A stretch of DNA of 64,000 nucleotides, taken from contig CM042139.1 of the NCBI GenBank assembly GCA_023376005.1, forward strand, positions 134,414,699 through 134,478,698. Direction: 5' to 3'. Numbering within the stretch: position 1 is the first letter of the stretch; each line of letters starts with the position of its first letter. Shown piece after piece: positions 20,571 through 31,854 of this stretch. The notes under the pieces are model-generated. The model saw only the letters and a list, made by a program, of their open reading frames with translations, had not been told where the DNA came from and made no database searches. This DNA is from Doryteuthis pealeii (taxonomy: Eukaryota; Mollusca; Cephalopoda; Myopsida; Loliginidae). A program made the position numbers and the translations under genes.

Positions 20571-21207
20571 TAATATAATAATTATAATGATAATATAGAT
20601 AACCATGTTCATAGAAATGACAGACCTGTTCTCTCAATAAAATGATATCTGCAAATATTAGGAAAGTTTATATGCAGTGGATAGTTTATGTCTTAAATCC
20701 GAAAATCAGTTAAAGCAATCGTATTTGAACCGGTGAATCGGAAGTTGGATGCACTCATGCATGTCTGGATGACAGTGACAATCACGCATGCTAAAAAGTT
20801 TGTTTCTCGTCGATTAATCATACAATGAATGTATCCGTCCAAATCAGCAAGTGATACGGTTGATTGAACAGCGGCAATTGTAGTGAAATGAATGGAGAAT
20901 AAAATAATCTCAAAGGCCAGATCTCTTCAGAGTTGAGTCTCAAACAGAAAATTGACCATTCATGAATCATATCAGACGCTACTTATGCTTTTTACCATTT
21001 TAAATAATAAAAAAAAACTAAAATTATGGTAAACATTTCTTAACTTCTTTTGTAATGGCTGGCAAATTTGTGCCGTTGGTCAGTGGCTAGCGAGTTTATT
21101 TCACACTAGTTACTCAGCGGTGTTCAAATCAGACTATGAATATTGGTTTGAGTTACTCCTTCCTAGATTTGAGAAACACGACATTCCTCATTATCATGAC
21201 CAGTATT
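20571..21207. other. Unassigned DNA
   Basis: No repeat family recognised. Nothing codes. Confidence 0.35.
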
Positions 21208-21312
21208 AGATGTTTGTATATATGCCAGAATGTAGTAATTTATCCAACTCGTTCACCAAGGGTAGGATGTGGCGCAAGATCGCAAGTATGAGCGCGTATC
21301 GAACTGGCTATA
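21208..21312 (-). mobile_element. SINE family C fragment
   Basis: Minus strand: CCAGTTCGATACGCGCTCAT, ACTTGCGATCTTGCGCCACA, CCTACCCTTGGTGAACGAGT. Shares this order with 7441-7541 and 37036-37207. Confidence 0.65.
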
Positions 21313-21349
21313 CAGTAGATTTGTTTAATAAAAAAGACACAGACAGAAG

Positions 21350-21350
21350 G

Positions 21351-21416
<66 letters not shown>
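21350..21416. repeat. (TA)n microsatellite
   Basis: TA run with three phase slips. Confidence 0.9.
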
Positions 21417-21421
<5 letters not shown>

Positions 21422-21540
21422 GAATGAATATAGATTGCATGAGAAAAGTATTGACATATAAAGGTGCTCAATGCTAATATAGACATCTGGACACCGCGTG
21501 AATTAAGACCAAAGCAAGTTTTTTGAAATTTTTAATACAG

Positions 21541-21700
21541 CTTTAGCGCTATATCCTTCCATCACGTGAACACGCTTCACGTTTATATAAACGCTAAACA
21601 AGCCACAGTTTAAAAAAAACAACTTTAGCGTTATAACATTCCATCGCGTGAACACGCTTCACGTTTATATAAACGCTAAAAAACTACTGGTTTTTAAAAT
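21541..21700. repeat. Tandem pair of ~57-bp imperfect palindromes
   Basis: Two units about 82 bp apart. Each begins CTTTAGCG and ends CGCTAAA, with inner complementary TATA/ATATAAA and the E-box-like core (TCACGTGA or TCGCGTGA) opposite TTCACGT. Each unit can fold almost end to end into a hairpin or cruciform with loop AACACGC. Confidence 0.85.
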
Positions 21701-21788
21701 CTCAACCATTTGACTCTCGTCTGAGGATTGCGTAAGCATGAAACTAATAGTAACGAGATAATAATACCCATGATATAATATATTATTG

Positions 21789-21789
<1 letters not shown>

Positions 21790-21866
<77 letters not shown>
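21790..21866. repeat. (TA)n microsatellite
   Basis: Long TA run, with a (CT)n tract downstream at 21939-21965. Confidence 0.9.
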
Positions 21867-22079
21867 AATTTGAACACACACTGTATTTCGAACGCATTAC
21901 AGATTAACTTATTTTAGACTATTTCGGTACAAGTATGAATCTCTCTCTCTCTCTCTCTCTCTCTCCCTCTCTCCCCTTCGTGCAGACTTTTTCTTTCTCT
22001 ATATATATCTTCTTTCCCTATCCCTCTCTCTCACTATATATATACACACACATAAATATATATATAATAAAAAAAAAAA

Positions 22080-22610
22080 ATTCACACAAACATACCAGCC
22101 ACACATTCAATTCAAAATATATAGACAGATACACAGAAAGACAGTTAAATTCAAATTCAAATTAAATATATAGACAGATACACAGAAAGATAGATACTAC
22201 TAAATAAAAATAGACAAATAGATGGACAGAAAGTTTATAAAAAACAAAAAAACTCACACATATAAAACTAATGACAAATCCAGTTTCTAAACACACATAT
22301 ATATATAAAAGACAATTAAAACAGACATACACACATACACATACTCATTCATCTTGACCCACCCCCATCATCAAACATTCTTGACCCACACCTGCATCAC
22401 CATATAAACACTCCCCATCTAGAGAGAAGAAAATCCACTACCCACCCCCAACCGCCCCTGTCCCTACTGACAACCATCTGAAAATGCCCTTCATTGAAGC
22501 AAGAACTATATTTGAGTCCTGAAGAAAGTCTAAATGACCGAAACGTTGCATCGTCGACAATAAACATCCAGTTTCCATAATATCCCGTGTTTGTCTACTT
22601 TTCTCCACAT
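22080..22610 (+). mobile_element. Penelope-like element B, 3'-end copy
   Basis: Matches the 3' part of the PLE at 33121-36220: CATACCAGCCACACATTC and ATATAGACAGATACACA resemble 35405-35455, and 22230-22610 resembles its terminal repeat 35851-36220, including TCCCGTGTTTGTCTACTTTTC at the end. It is diverged by many substitutions and short indels, so it is older than that copy. No coding part remains. Confidence 0.8.
22516..22558 (+). ncRNA. Hammerhead-like motif in PLE-B terminal repeat
   Basis: GUC, CUGAAGA, AAGUC-UAAAU-GACC, GAA, ACG-UUGCAU-CGU, C, GAC. Stem III is 3 bp with a 6-nt loop, the cleavage triplet is GUC, and stem I has 3 bp adjacent to the core. Stem II pairs only through GUC/GAC. 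It is the diverged homologue of 36126-36171. Confidence 0.6.
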
Positions 22611-23339
22611 ACTAATATATGTATATATTATATAATGAGATCATATAATTATATAATATATGTATCTATATATATTATTTATAATATAACATATAATATG
22701 ATATCTAATATATGACATAAATGTATAAACTTGCATTGCTACATAATCATTAGCTTCCAGCACACAGTGAGTTTCTAACTCATTACGTAATAGTAATGTT
22801 ATGTTAAACTATTTCGCTCCACTGTACACCGCTATGAGGTACCAGTATGACAATATATGCACATATATATGTTCTTTTCTATATATCTATCTACCTATCT
22901 ATTTATCTGTCTATATGCATATACGTTTGGATAAACGTACGCAAATACTTATGTTTGCCTGCAAAGGAGCATGAAAATGAATAAACCTATGTGCTTTTTG
23001 CATGCAGAAAAAAGAGAACGTTTCCTTCACCGATCACTTGTGAGCAATGATCAATTTATTCTTTTTAACTCTTCTGCGCAACAGGAAGTAGGCAGAAGAG
23101 GATAGATCAAGTTTGGCTATATTTCTTGAGTAGTCAGTGATGGCAGCAAGAATAGACGAGGAATACCTCATCGGTCGTTTTCAAATGAGATGCCATCTGA
23201 GTGTATTGTTATTTGACAGCAGGATATTAAGACCCTATAATACTTCTTTCAAACTAAGGACTCTTACTTTGCGTTCATTTTCTTAGTGTATTGCGTATTT
23301 CAGTGCTGGCTAAGCCAATCCATCATCGTTTCATAAAAA
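22611..23339. other. Unassigned AT-rich DNA
   Basis: AT-rich with ATATAATATG-type words at 22617-22710 and a TATC microsatellite near 22880. No gene signal. Confidence 0.4.
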
Positions 23340-23811
23340 ATGGCAATACAAAGTTTAGTCTTTTATATCTTTCTTTTTCTCTTTTCTCTTTCCTTTCCTT
23401 TCTTTCTTTCTTTCTTTCTGTCTGTCTTTTTCTTTTGCTATTATTCTTTAAAGCATTGCCTTTCTTCTTTTCTCTTTAATCTTTTTTTTCCTGTGCATTC
23501 TAATTTCTTTTTGGATTTCCTTCTTATTTATCCATTTGTGTGTTTGTTTTTCTGCTTCTTGCTTAAAACAATCAATATCACCACCTTGTTTTTAGTCTGT
23601 GTTATCTTTTACTTATCTTTTTATTATTTTATTCATCTATTTCCTTCCTCTTCCGCTTTCAAGTCCTATATTATTTACTTATATTTTCTTACCCTATCAT
23701 CCAGTTATCGCATTTTCTCTCTATTTCCTGTCTCTTCCTTACTTTTTAAATATATTCTTTATTTACATAATTTCTTCATTTCTATTTGCTTTGTTCATGT
23801 TCCTATTCATT

Positions 23812-23866
<55 letters not shown>

Positions 23867-23907
23867 CATCATTATCATCATCATCATCATCATGATCATG
23901 ATCATGA

Positions 23908-23965
<58 letters not shown>

Positions 23966-25190
23966 CTATTTCTTTACTTTTCTGTCTTCAATTCTTATAT
24001 TTTTATATTTTCTTACCCTATCCACCACTTATCTCATTTCCTCCCTTTCTTTTTCTTAACTTTATTTCTTCCTTACTTCTCTAATTTCTTCTTTATTTTC
24101 ATAATTTTTCAATTTCTATTTCTTTTTTCTTCCTATTCATTTCGTTCTTTTTCTGTTTCGTTTTATTCTATTTCTTAACTTTTCTAAGCTATTTCTTTCT
24201 TTTTTATATAATTTCTTCATTTCTATTTTCTGTATTCACATTCTTATTCATTTAATTCTTCTTCTGTATAACCTTTTCCTCATGAAAAAAAAATTCTATT
24301 CATCTATTTCCCTACTCTTCTATCTTCAATTCCTATATTCATTATTTATATTTTATCACACTACCTATCAGTTACCGTGTTTTTCTCTCTATTGTTTTAC
24401 TTAGATTATTTTTCTTTCTTACTTTTCTCTTATCTTCTTTATTTTCATAATTTCTTCATTTCTATTTTTTATGTTCTTATTACTTTTGTTTTTCATTTGT
24501 TTAAACTTTTATTTATTCTTTAAAATTATTTTATTCATCTATTTCCTTGTTTTTCTGTCTCCAATTCCTATATTCTTTACTTATAATTCCTTATCCGACC
24601 CAATAGTTACCACTATTTTCTCCTCATTCTTTTTCTTAGCCTTTTCCCTCCATCACGTTACTAATCTCTTTGTTATTTACCTTCTTTATTCTGTTTAATT
24701 TTCTTTGTTCATGTTTTTATTCCTTTTGTTTCTCGTCTGTATAATCTTTTAATTATAATTTTTATTATTTAAAGAAAATCATTTTTATTCATGTATTTCC
24801 TTACTTTTCTGTCTTCAATTCCAATAACTTTATTTATATTTCCTTACCTCATCCACCATTTACCTCCTCTTTCTCCCTATTTCTTAGATTCTTTTTCTTC
24901 TTTACTTTTCTAATCTCTTCTTTATTTTTCACAATTTCTTCATTTCAATTTTCTTTTTTCATGTTTTTTTTTCTGTCTTTATAACATTTTCCTTATGTTT
25001 TTCTTATTTTTCATCTATTTCCTTATTTTTCTCTCATCAATTCCTATATTTTTCCTAAAGATTCCTTACCCTACCCACAGTTACCACATTTTTCTACTTT
25101 TCTTCCTTACTTTTCTAATCTCCTCTTTATTCTAATAATTTCTTCGTTTTAATTTTATTTGTTTATGTTCTTATTCATTTATTTCTTTCT
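23340..25190. repeat. Pyrimidine-rich macrosatellite, about six degenerate ~220-340-bp units
   Basis: A C/T-rich strand over 1.85 kb. A recurring order (CTTCAATTCCTATATT, TTATATTTTCTTACCCTATC, a CAGTTACC-like word, TTACTTTTCTAATCTCTTC, CATAATTTCTTCATTTCTA, TTTGTTCATGTTCTTATTC) starts near 23668, 23985, 24326, 24563, 24816 and 25038. Unit 1 is expanded by (ATT)n/(ATC)n at 23811-23963. The long stop-free frames are composition artefacts. Confidence 0.8.
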
Positions 25191-25200
25191 TATCATCAGC

Positions 25201-25995
25201 ATGAATCAAGAACACACCATTTTTTCCCCTCATTTTATCTTGGTAGGAAATAAACAAACTTTGGTAAAGTTCTAATTTTATAGTTTTTTTTATTGAATAA
25301 AATATCACAACAAACATAAAAAAGAAGACGCTTTAGAAATTGAACCATTTATAAACTGTGCTTACAAGTCATTTTATAGAAACTTATAGAAAAGTTAAAA
25401 CTTATCAAACTACTCACATTTTTTATTATTATTATGAATGTCTGAAAAAGTCAAAAACATCTTCTTTTGACAATTTTAAGTAAATATTTCTACACATAAA
25501 AGTCATGGATATAAAAGGGAAGCGCGTAATGTAATGGTTATCGTTCTAGGAAGTGGACAGTCTATTTGTATTGAAGAGGGATTGTCTAGCGCCCAAAAAA
25601 AAATATAACTAAAAACAGAAAAATGTTTTTTTAAAGAAACTGAATCTTTATGAAGTCAGAATATTCAGCTATTGAACAAAAATATTTTTGTCTTATCTGT
25701 TATTAGTTTATTTACTTTTAAACGAAATTTAAAAAAATCAAGGGGACATCCTCTAAGTATATTAATTCCGTAATTGTGATCATATTTTTAAGAAGGATTC
25801 AAATAATGTTCACATGTTATGTCATAATGGACATCAAAAGATTTGGATTTGCTATAGGGGCTGATCTCTCAGGTCTTCTATCTTCTTCGGTTGGATTGGA
25901 GTTGTCTTGGGTCATCGAGGGTTGTTGAATATCTGAGTTCATTCTTTGTTCTTATTAATGAACACAAGGGCTCGTGTTAACTTTGACGTCTTCTA
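25201..25995. other. Unassigned AT-rich DNA with a SINE scrap
   Basis: 25521-25600 begins AGCGCGTAATGTAATGGTTA, the head of SINE family A, but loses similarity after about 80 bp. Otherwise nothing is recognised. Confidence 0.45.
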
Positions 25996-25998
25996 TCA

Positions 25999-26190
25999 TC
26001 CTGGTACATGTATTTACCCATCCCCTCCACCACGAGCAGGATGTGACACATGGTCAGTTTTATCAAGTAGCTTGAATTTAGTTTTCGTTCCTTACCTAAA
26101 CCAAAGCTAAAGAACCCACTCTTATCTACTATTGTATCGTTGGGTTAGAGTGAACATATATATTCACGCCTCTTCCAATGGCATAAGGTT
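25999..26190 (-). mobile_element. SINE family A, variant subfamily, 5'-truncated
   Basis: Minus strand runs from TGCCATTGGAAGAGGCGTGA to CTGCTCGTGGTGGAGGGGAT and GGGTAAATACATGTACCAGG. Shares internal variants with 26918-27217 that other copies lack (an AATATATATGTTCACTCTAA segment), so the two form a subfamily or a duplicated segment. Confidence 0.75.
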
Positions 26191-26199
26191 TATAAACCA

Positions 26200-26915
26200 A
26201 CATTCCAGCGTGCGGAAAGGAACTCTGAGAGAGATGCCATTTGCGTCTGCCTCAGTCGATCGCCTTAGTTTGACTCTCTAATTCTAAGCTTTTCCTCACA
26301 TATTTTGTTATCACGTGACACTCTCAGGCAATGAGAATGCCACGCTTACAGGTCAGGAAGGAGTCATAAGCTGTCAATAAAAATCCCTGGTTATTTCAAA
26401 CATTCTTCTAACGAATTACCAGTTAATTTTTGAATTCCAATATTACAATTCATTACAAAATGAATAGGTTACCTATTCATCATGTAAAAGTAGTACTAAA
26501 ATGATAAAAAATGACAAGATACAAAAACTGAGGCTGGAGTTAGTGTAATTCAGTTGTACAACTCAATATCACTCTGTAATAGTAAGTTACCATTCATGCT
26601 ACTTTAATCCAGTTAGGGGCAAACTGCGACCAGTGATGCTTTCGGAATGGTCCAACTGAGACTTCATTTTTTATAGAATATTTCCTTTTACTGGAGAGAA
26701 AAACTACAGCAAAATTTCCCTATTTCTAAGGCAGGTGCTTAAGCGTATGGTCTTCTGTAGTGAAAATGGTCGAGGTACCTTCAACAAAAAATTATCTTGA
26801 ATTTCTTTTAATAATGCGACTCTCCTGATGATAAGCCATGTCTCATGCGGCTTGCCTTACGAAAAAAGGCTGACATCGACAGATTATTTGAATCCCAAAG
26901 ATTTACATAATAGGT
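26200..26915. other. Unassigned DNA between paired SINEs
   Basis: No repeat or coding signal recognised. Confidence 0.35.
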
Positions 26916-26917
26916 TT

Positions 26918-27217
26918 TATCATCCTGGTACATGTATTTACCCACCCCCTCCACCACGAGCAGAATGTGATACATGGTCAGTTTTTTTAAGCGGAGTACA
27001 ACTAGCTTAAATTCAGTTTTCGCTCCTTACCTAAACCAAGGCTAAAGAACCCACTCTTATCTATTATTGTATAGTTGAGTTAGAGTGAACATATATATTC
27101 ACGCCTCTTCCAATGGCATTAACGCAACGTGAAACGTAAACAGCCTCGTTCAGGATTTGAACTCAGGTCACCGATTCCATTTCCTATGACGATAACAGTT
27201 ACTCTTAAGCGTCCCTC
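26918..27217 (-). mobile_element. SINE family A, near full length, variant subfamily
   Basis: As above but retains the head (AGTAACTGTTATCGTCATAGG) and B box (GAGTTCAAATCCTGAACGAG). Shares TATCATCCTGGTAC beyond the usual SINE end with the copy at 25999. Confidence 0.82.
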
Positions 27218-27250
27218 CATCATGAGTAGATATATATTTTGTTAAGTCTG

Positions 27251-27490
27251 GAGGCGCTCATCGAGTAATAATCATCGTTTTAGGAAATGAACTCGACCGC
27301 CAGAGTTCAAATCCTGGACTAATACCCTTGGAAAACTATTCTCCCTCCAGCTATAACTATCTAGTAAGGCAGACTGGGCTATAACATTGGTATTGCAACT
27401 GATCTAGGAAAAGAAAACCTTTTAAACCCCGCTTAAAAATTGACCTTGTGTCGCATCCTCTTCGCAACGGAGGGCTTGGTAAATACATAT
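27251..27490 (+). mobile_element. SINE family A
   Basis: GAGGCGCTCATCGAGTAATA head (decayed), AGAGTTCAAATCCTGGACTA B box with a deletion after it, CTCCCTCCAGCTATAACTAT, then GTGTCGCATCCTCTTCGCAA and GGTAAATACA end. Confidence 0.8.
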
Positions 27491-27594
27491 ATTCGTTAAA
27501 TCAAATTTAAGAATCTTCCATACTCAACACATGCTGCTAAACACAATCTTTCATATTTAATACAAGCTGCTAAACGTATTTGAGCCTCCACCCA

Positions 27595-27690
27595 GCCATT
27601 GGTTAAATAGTATCGATTGTTCTTCTACAAGGATGGCGTTGGCATTAAATAACCTACGAAGATTGATATATCATTAACCAAAGAAAATAA
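27595..27690 (+). mobile_element. SINE family D, 3' part
   Basis: CCATTGGTTAAATAGTATC, TTCTTCTACAAGGATGGCG, then the TTGGCATTAAATAACCTACG tail as in 17551-17790. Confidence 0.65.
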
Positions 27691-27867
27691 GTATTTGAAC
27701 CACTTGCAAAATATGTGAAAAATTCAATTCTTAATTCCAAAAATGGATGATACATTTGCGTATAACCTTTAAGGGGCATTACAAATAGGTCAGAATTTTT
27801 ATATGCTTACAGTTGTGGTAAGTACTCATCTTTCTCTCTTTTCTTTTCCAGTGCTCGAATATGTATG

Positions 27868-28110
27868 TATTTACCAACCCCTCCGCACGAGCAGGATGCT
27901 ACACATGGTCAATTTCTAAAGCGGAGATTAACATGTTTTCCAGCTCCTAGACTGGTTGCCTAACCAAGTTTAATAGCCCAGTCCGCCCCACAATGTACTC
28001 ATGGATGGAGGGGGAATAGCTTGTTTCATACCTTTCCCAATGGTAGTAGCGTTAAATGAAATGTTGCAGAGTTCATTACCTTTCACAATAATCATTACAC
28101 CACACGTCCC
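27868..28110 (-). mobile_element. SINE family A, minus strand
   Basis: Tail complement ATTTACCAACCCCTCCGCAC first, then the body, ending in ATTACACCACACGTCCC, the reverse of the tRNA-like head. The B box is decayed. Confidence 0.85.
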
Positions 28111-28259
28111 TACTGTTTGAATATGCACAGAAGAACTTTATAGTTCATTTCAGGTGACATTGTTTTGTTGATTGCAGGATAATATTATGTAAAGTAGACA
28201 ATACTTATCTTCTTTGAAAATCAGTATTTCTTCTCCTTATTTTTTATACTCCGGTGCAA

Positions 28260-28645
28260 ATATTTAAGTTTTAATGTAATAAAATATTATATTAAATTAG
28301 AAAGGCTAATGAAACTAAATAGTAATGCAGATAAAAAGATTTGAAACAGAGGGGCTATAATCGAAAAATAGAACAACTAAAACTTACTCTTCAATCACTC
28401 CCGTCTTTCATTGCTAAATTTTCCTTATTGCTAAATAATAAATAATATTTTTGCTCATATTCATTAGGATAAAACCAAATAATTAGAAATCAATAATATC
28501 AATCACATATTTATTAATATCACATTTTTAATATCAATATGTAAATTAGCCTTCCCGTTCATACTATAAACCACTATTTTGTTGTATATATAAATAAAAT
28601 TGCATGTTATCAGTATGTAGATAAGGTCAACAGTATTAAAAATGT
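28260..28645 (+). repeat. Dispersed repeat G, copy 1
   Basis: Reverse-complement homologue of 46985-47405. Shared landmarks: TTTAATGTAATAAAATATTA, GATGGGAGTGATTGAAGAG-like, ATATGAGCAAA, CAATATGTAAATTAGCCTTCC. Family unknown, no coding capacity, extremely AT-rich. Confidence 0.75.
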
Positions 28646-28933
28646 AAAACAATTCTATAGTTTTCTTAATATTTTTTTTTCAAATAAAAATAGAATCATG
28701 AAGAATATGACATAAATAACTAAAGGAATTGTGACTTGAGTAGTGATATAGTTTCGGTTAAAGACAGACAATCACACAATCTACATTATAATAAGATTTG
28801 AGCGTGAAATTCGGATACCAAACTATGGTAGCAGTAGGGAAATATTCAAAGATTTCACATCCGGAATAACCACAAATAATTCTTGTCATCATTTTAAATC
28901 CTACCAATAGTTTTTTTGTTATTGTGACATGGG

Positions 28934-29328
28934 TAGTCAAAACTATGACTATGATATGATACCACAAACATGGATAATAGAATGTCTGAAAATATTAAAA
29001 AATATCCGACTGCAGTAAATTTCATCACGAAAACCATAGAAAACTGAAAAGTAAAAATTTAGCAGCGAGAGGACAAACCTTAGCAGAAGTTAAATCCAAA
29101 GTGACATTTTCCATTTAATTTTTTTCAGCAATGATGCCACTAAGATATATACTAAGAAAATGCAAAAGAGACTATAAATTTACCAAGTCGTAGGAAAAGA
29201 TAAACTACCTCATGTATATGGATGATATTAAAATATTTGCCAAGAATAAAAAAAGAACTAGAAAGAAACTTACACAATCTACTAGAACATACAACAAACA
29301 TATGGGAATTACATTTGGGATTGAAATA
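28934..29328 (+). pseudogene. RLE-type LINE reverse transcriptase fragment (motifs A to C)
   Basis: Conserved RT blocks are readable: DYDMIPQTWIIECLKI (motif A region), then after decayed sequence MMPLRYILRKCKRDYKFTKS, a TAG at 29191, and EKINYLMYMDDIKIFAKNKK with an intact YMDD (29215-29226), followed by HMGITFGIE. The matching frame is lost between about 29010 and 29130. The fragment stops where a mariner terminus begins. Same LINE family as 47812-49131 judging by the block style. Confidence 0.75.
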
Positions 29329-29830
29329 TAAGGGTCATTCAATAAATAAAGGGAATGTTTTGAACAAAAGAAAAATATATTTCTTTCAGAATTCTTTGGA
29401 AAAAAATTAAACTCTGCATTGGTTTGAATCGGTTTATAGAAAAAAATGATTTACACCCACAAAATGATTGTTTTGAGGTTATTCAAATAGATAGCAAATC
29501 CAATAGAGTGCTCAAGGCTCGAACCGATGTCTTTCATTAAATTTTTGGTGGTCGAGAAGTGCAAACCTTGTGAAATTTACATGCGTTGTGTACAGAGAAG
29601 CATGTTTCAGTAAAAAATGTTTACAAATAGGCTAAACATAGGCTTGTCACCACGAGCATTAATCGGAAAGACAATCCATGGAGTGGAAATACACTGACTC
29701 TACACAGCTGTCAGTAAAGAAAGCCAGACTGATAGTCTTCTAGGGCATAAAAGGATCCATCACTTTGAAAAAGGTGCAACTGTAAACAGTGCTTCCTATT
29801 ACCAATTCCTTTGTTACTGCTTTAATTGAA
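29328..29830 (+). mobile_element. mariner relic, 5' half
   Basis: Begins AAGGGTCATTCAATAAATAA, a mariner-type terminus also seen in the array at 43472-43852. Degraded frames recall a mariner transposase N-terminus: IKFLVVEKCKPCEIYM, a KESQTDSLLGHKR block, and EKGATVNSASYYQFL, with stops and shifts between them. No catalytic C-terminal half and no right terminus were found. Confidence 0.65.
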
Positions 29831-30386
29831 AACTAATAAATTAATCGGTAGTTAATGTTAGATATTAATTCATATCGTAATACTGTTTACTATTAATTCT
29901 TTTCATAGACAATGTTCTGATTTCATTGCAATATATGATTCTTTTAGAGCAGTGATTCCTACGCCCCACTGGGGGTGGGGTGAGGGGTGGTGGCAATTCA
30001 ATAATAATAGGAGGCAGTATGAAAAATATTTTATTTGATTAAATTTGAAGTTAAACCCTTTAATTTTATTTGAAGGATACAATTTTTTATGTTATACTTC
30101 TTCAAAACTGATATTGTTATATCATACTAAACAATTAACGGGTAGGGGACAAGAAGAAATTTCTGATAAAAAAGAGGGGCATGGTACTAAAATGGTTGGG
30201 AACCACAGCTTTAGAGAGAGGGGGTATTAGGAAATTAAATGTAAGATATTTTAATTAATTTCCAATTAAATACGTTTCGTAAATTTTATTTTGATTACAA
30301 ACCACGGCACTGGATATTAATTTAATTCTATATTAGAAAATATATATTATAAATTAATATTATGTTTGCTTAAAAAGGAATTATAA
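29831..30386. other. Unassigned AT-rich DNA
   Basis: Only a short G-rich patch (about 29965-29990) stands out. No coding or repeat call. Confidence 0.35.
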
Positions 30387-30642
30387 AGTAAAAGTAAAGT
30401 CATCGGGGTGGCCTAAAGTCGGTATCAGCCAAACAGCGAGGGAGTCTATCTCCTTTTCCCTAGCGCTAGACCAAGGAGATTGTTTTTGGCATCTGAGGTG
30501 GACCGCCACATCTACCATCAGCTCCTTACTTTACCGCACAGGTCCCTGTGCTACTCATACGCTGAGTTAGCGAGGGTCGGTATCGAACCAGGAACATTGA
30601 GGTTCCTAGTCGAACACTCTACCGACTGAGCTAAACCGGTCT
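30387..30642 (-). mobile_element. SINE family B, near full length
   Basis: Minus strand: AGACCGGTTTAGCTCAGTCG (A box), GTTCCTGGTTCGATACCGAC (B box), CTCAGCGTATGAGTAGCACA, CTGTGCGGTAAAGTAAGGAG, CTCCTTGGTCTAGCGCTAGG, GGCTGATACCGACTTTAGGC. Confidence 0.9.
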
Positions 30643-30946
30643 AATTTCTCTTACTACAATTTTATACTTTATATATTTGAATCTTCAGAATTGTTTCGAA
30701 TGCACTCATGATGTCACCTCATTTTTAAAGAAAGGAACTCTTTTAACGATAACTAAATAAATTCATGACATCTTGGTTTCTTTTCACTTGAAAATAACAT
30801 TTTCGAAGGAACGTATTGCCCTGATGACTGTTGATATATCCAGTATATATATACGTTCGAACATAGACAGAAATATTCATTCCTTTATTCATAAATAAAT
30901 ACATCTTCTGAATAGATGTTTTTCATATTTCTATACTTACATACCG

Positions 30947-31011
<65 letters not shown>

Positions 31012-31277
31012 GTGTGTGTGACTGGTGCCATGTTCTTAGAGTTGAACAATGGTTGGACGCAAGAGCCAAGTGTTCGATTTTACAACAACGATAGTTTAAC
31101 AGCGCAGTACAACGGAGCGATTTTGACAAGCAGATAACCCTATTATACTAATTAGATGTTGGCGTCTTTCTGACAGGTCATCAAGAGAAGTGGAAAATTT
31201 CGACCTTCTTTCTTTCCATCAATTTATAGACGTCAAGTTAATGTTTCATTTGTACCCAATTTACAGAACCTTTAGAT

Positions 31278-31308
<31 letters not shown>

Positions 31309-31320
31309 GTATGTATATGC
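30643..31320. other. Unassigned DNA around a (TA)n
   Basis: Contains a TA run at 30953-31009. The CTGATGACTG near 30821 is not followed by a hammerhead GAA. Nothing else recognised. Confidence 0.4.
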
Positions 31321-31550
31321 AAGCGCGTGGTGTAATGGTTGCCGTCATAGGAAATGGACACGAAGAGACGAGTTCAAATCCTGGACGAAGCTGCTTGCAT
31401 TTCACATAGCGCTAAGACCCTTGAGAACGGTATGTACCATCTATTCTCCAATCAGTCTAGGAGAAGGAAAACTCTGAATTCAAACCTATTAAACTCACTT
31501 AAGAAATTAACCTTGTGTCACATCCTACTTGTACGAAAGGATTGGTATAT
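31321..31550 (+). mobile_element. SINE family A with internal deletion
   Basis: Well preserved head AGCGCGTGGTGTAATGGTTG and B box ACGAGTTCAAATCCTGGACG. About 50 bp after the TTCTCC motif are deleted, joining to CAGTCTAGGAGAAGGAAAAC. Confidence 0.88.
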
Positions 31551-31597
<47 letters not shown>

Positions 31598-31610
31598 ATA
31601 TATATAAAGC

Positions 31611-31710
31611 TAATGAGTCAGAAAAACCTACTAAAAGTTTCGCTTTTAAGTCAGATCTTAGCCCTGAAGAGCATTAAGCGAAACTTTTAGTAGGTTTGTC
31701 TGACTCATTA
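31611..31710. repeat. Short inverted repeat inserted in (TA)n, with hammerhead core
   Basis: Arms 31611-31648 and 31675-31710 (TAATGAGTCAG...; complement ends CTGACTCATTA) enclose 26 bp. The left side abuts the TA run ending at 31606. Compact module resembling a reduced PLE terminus. Confidence 0.85.
31662..31694 (+). ncRNA. Hammerhead-like motif in short inverted repeat
   Basis: CC, CUGAAGA, GC-AUUAA-GC, GAA, ACU-UUU-AGU, A, GG. The core is complete with a GUA cleavage triplet, but stems I and II are only 2 bp as drawn, so activity is doubtful. Confidence 0.5.
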
Positions 31711-31734
31711 GATTTATCTTTATTATTTGCTCTA

Positions 31735-31801
31735 CTTAGGTATTGAGCACTTTTTACTTATTAGCTTTAGTTTCCTGATGGTTTTGTATGAATATATATA
31801 T

Positions 31802-31854
<53 letters not shown>

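Noticed and set aside
23340..24178. Long Leu/Phe/Ile-rich frames resembling membrane proteins
   Set aside because: Arise from the C/T-rich macrosatellite and (ATT)n; not conserved between units.
30815..30870. CTGATGA as a further hammerhead
   Set aside because: No GAA after a plausible stem II; only the seven-base core matches.
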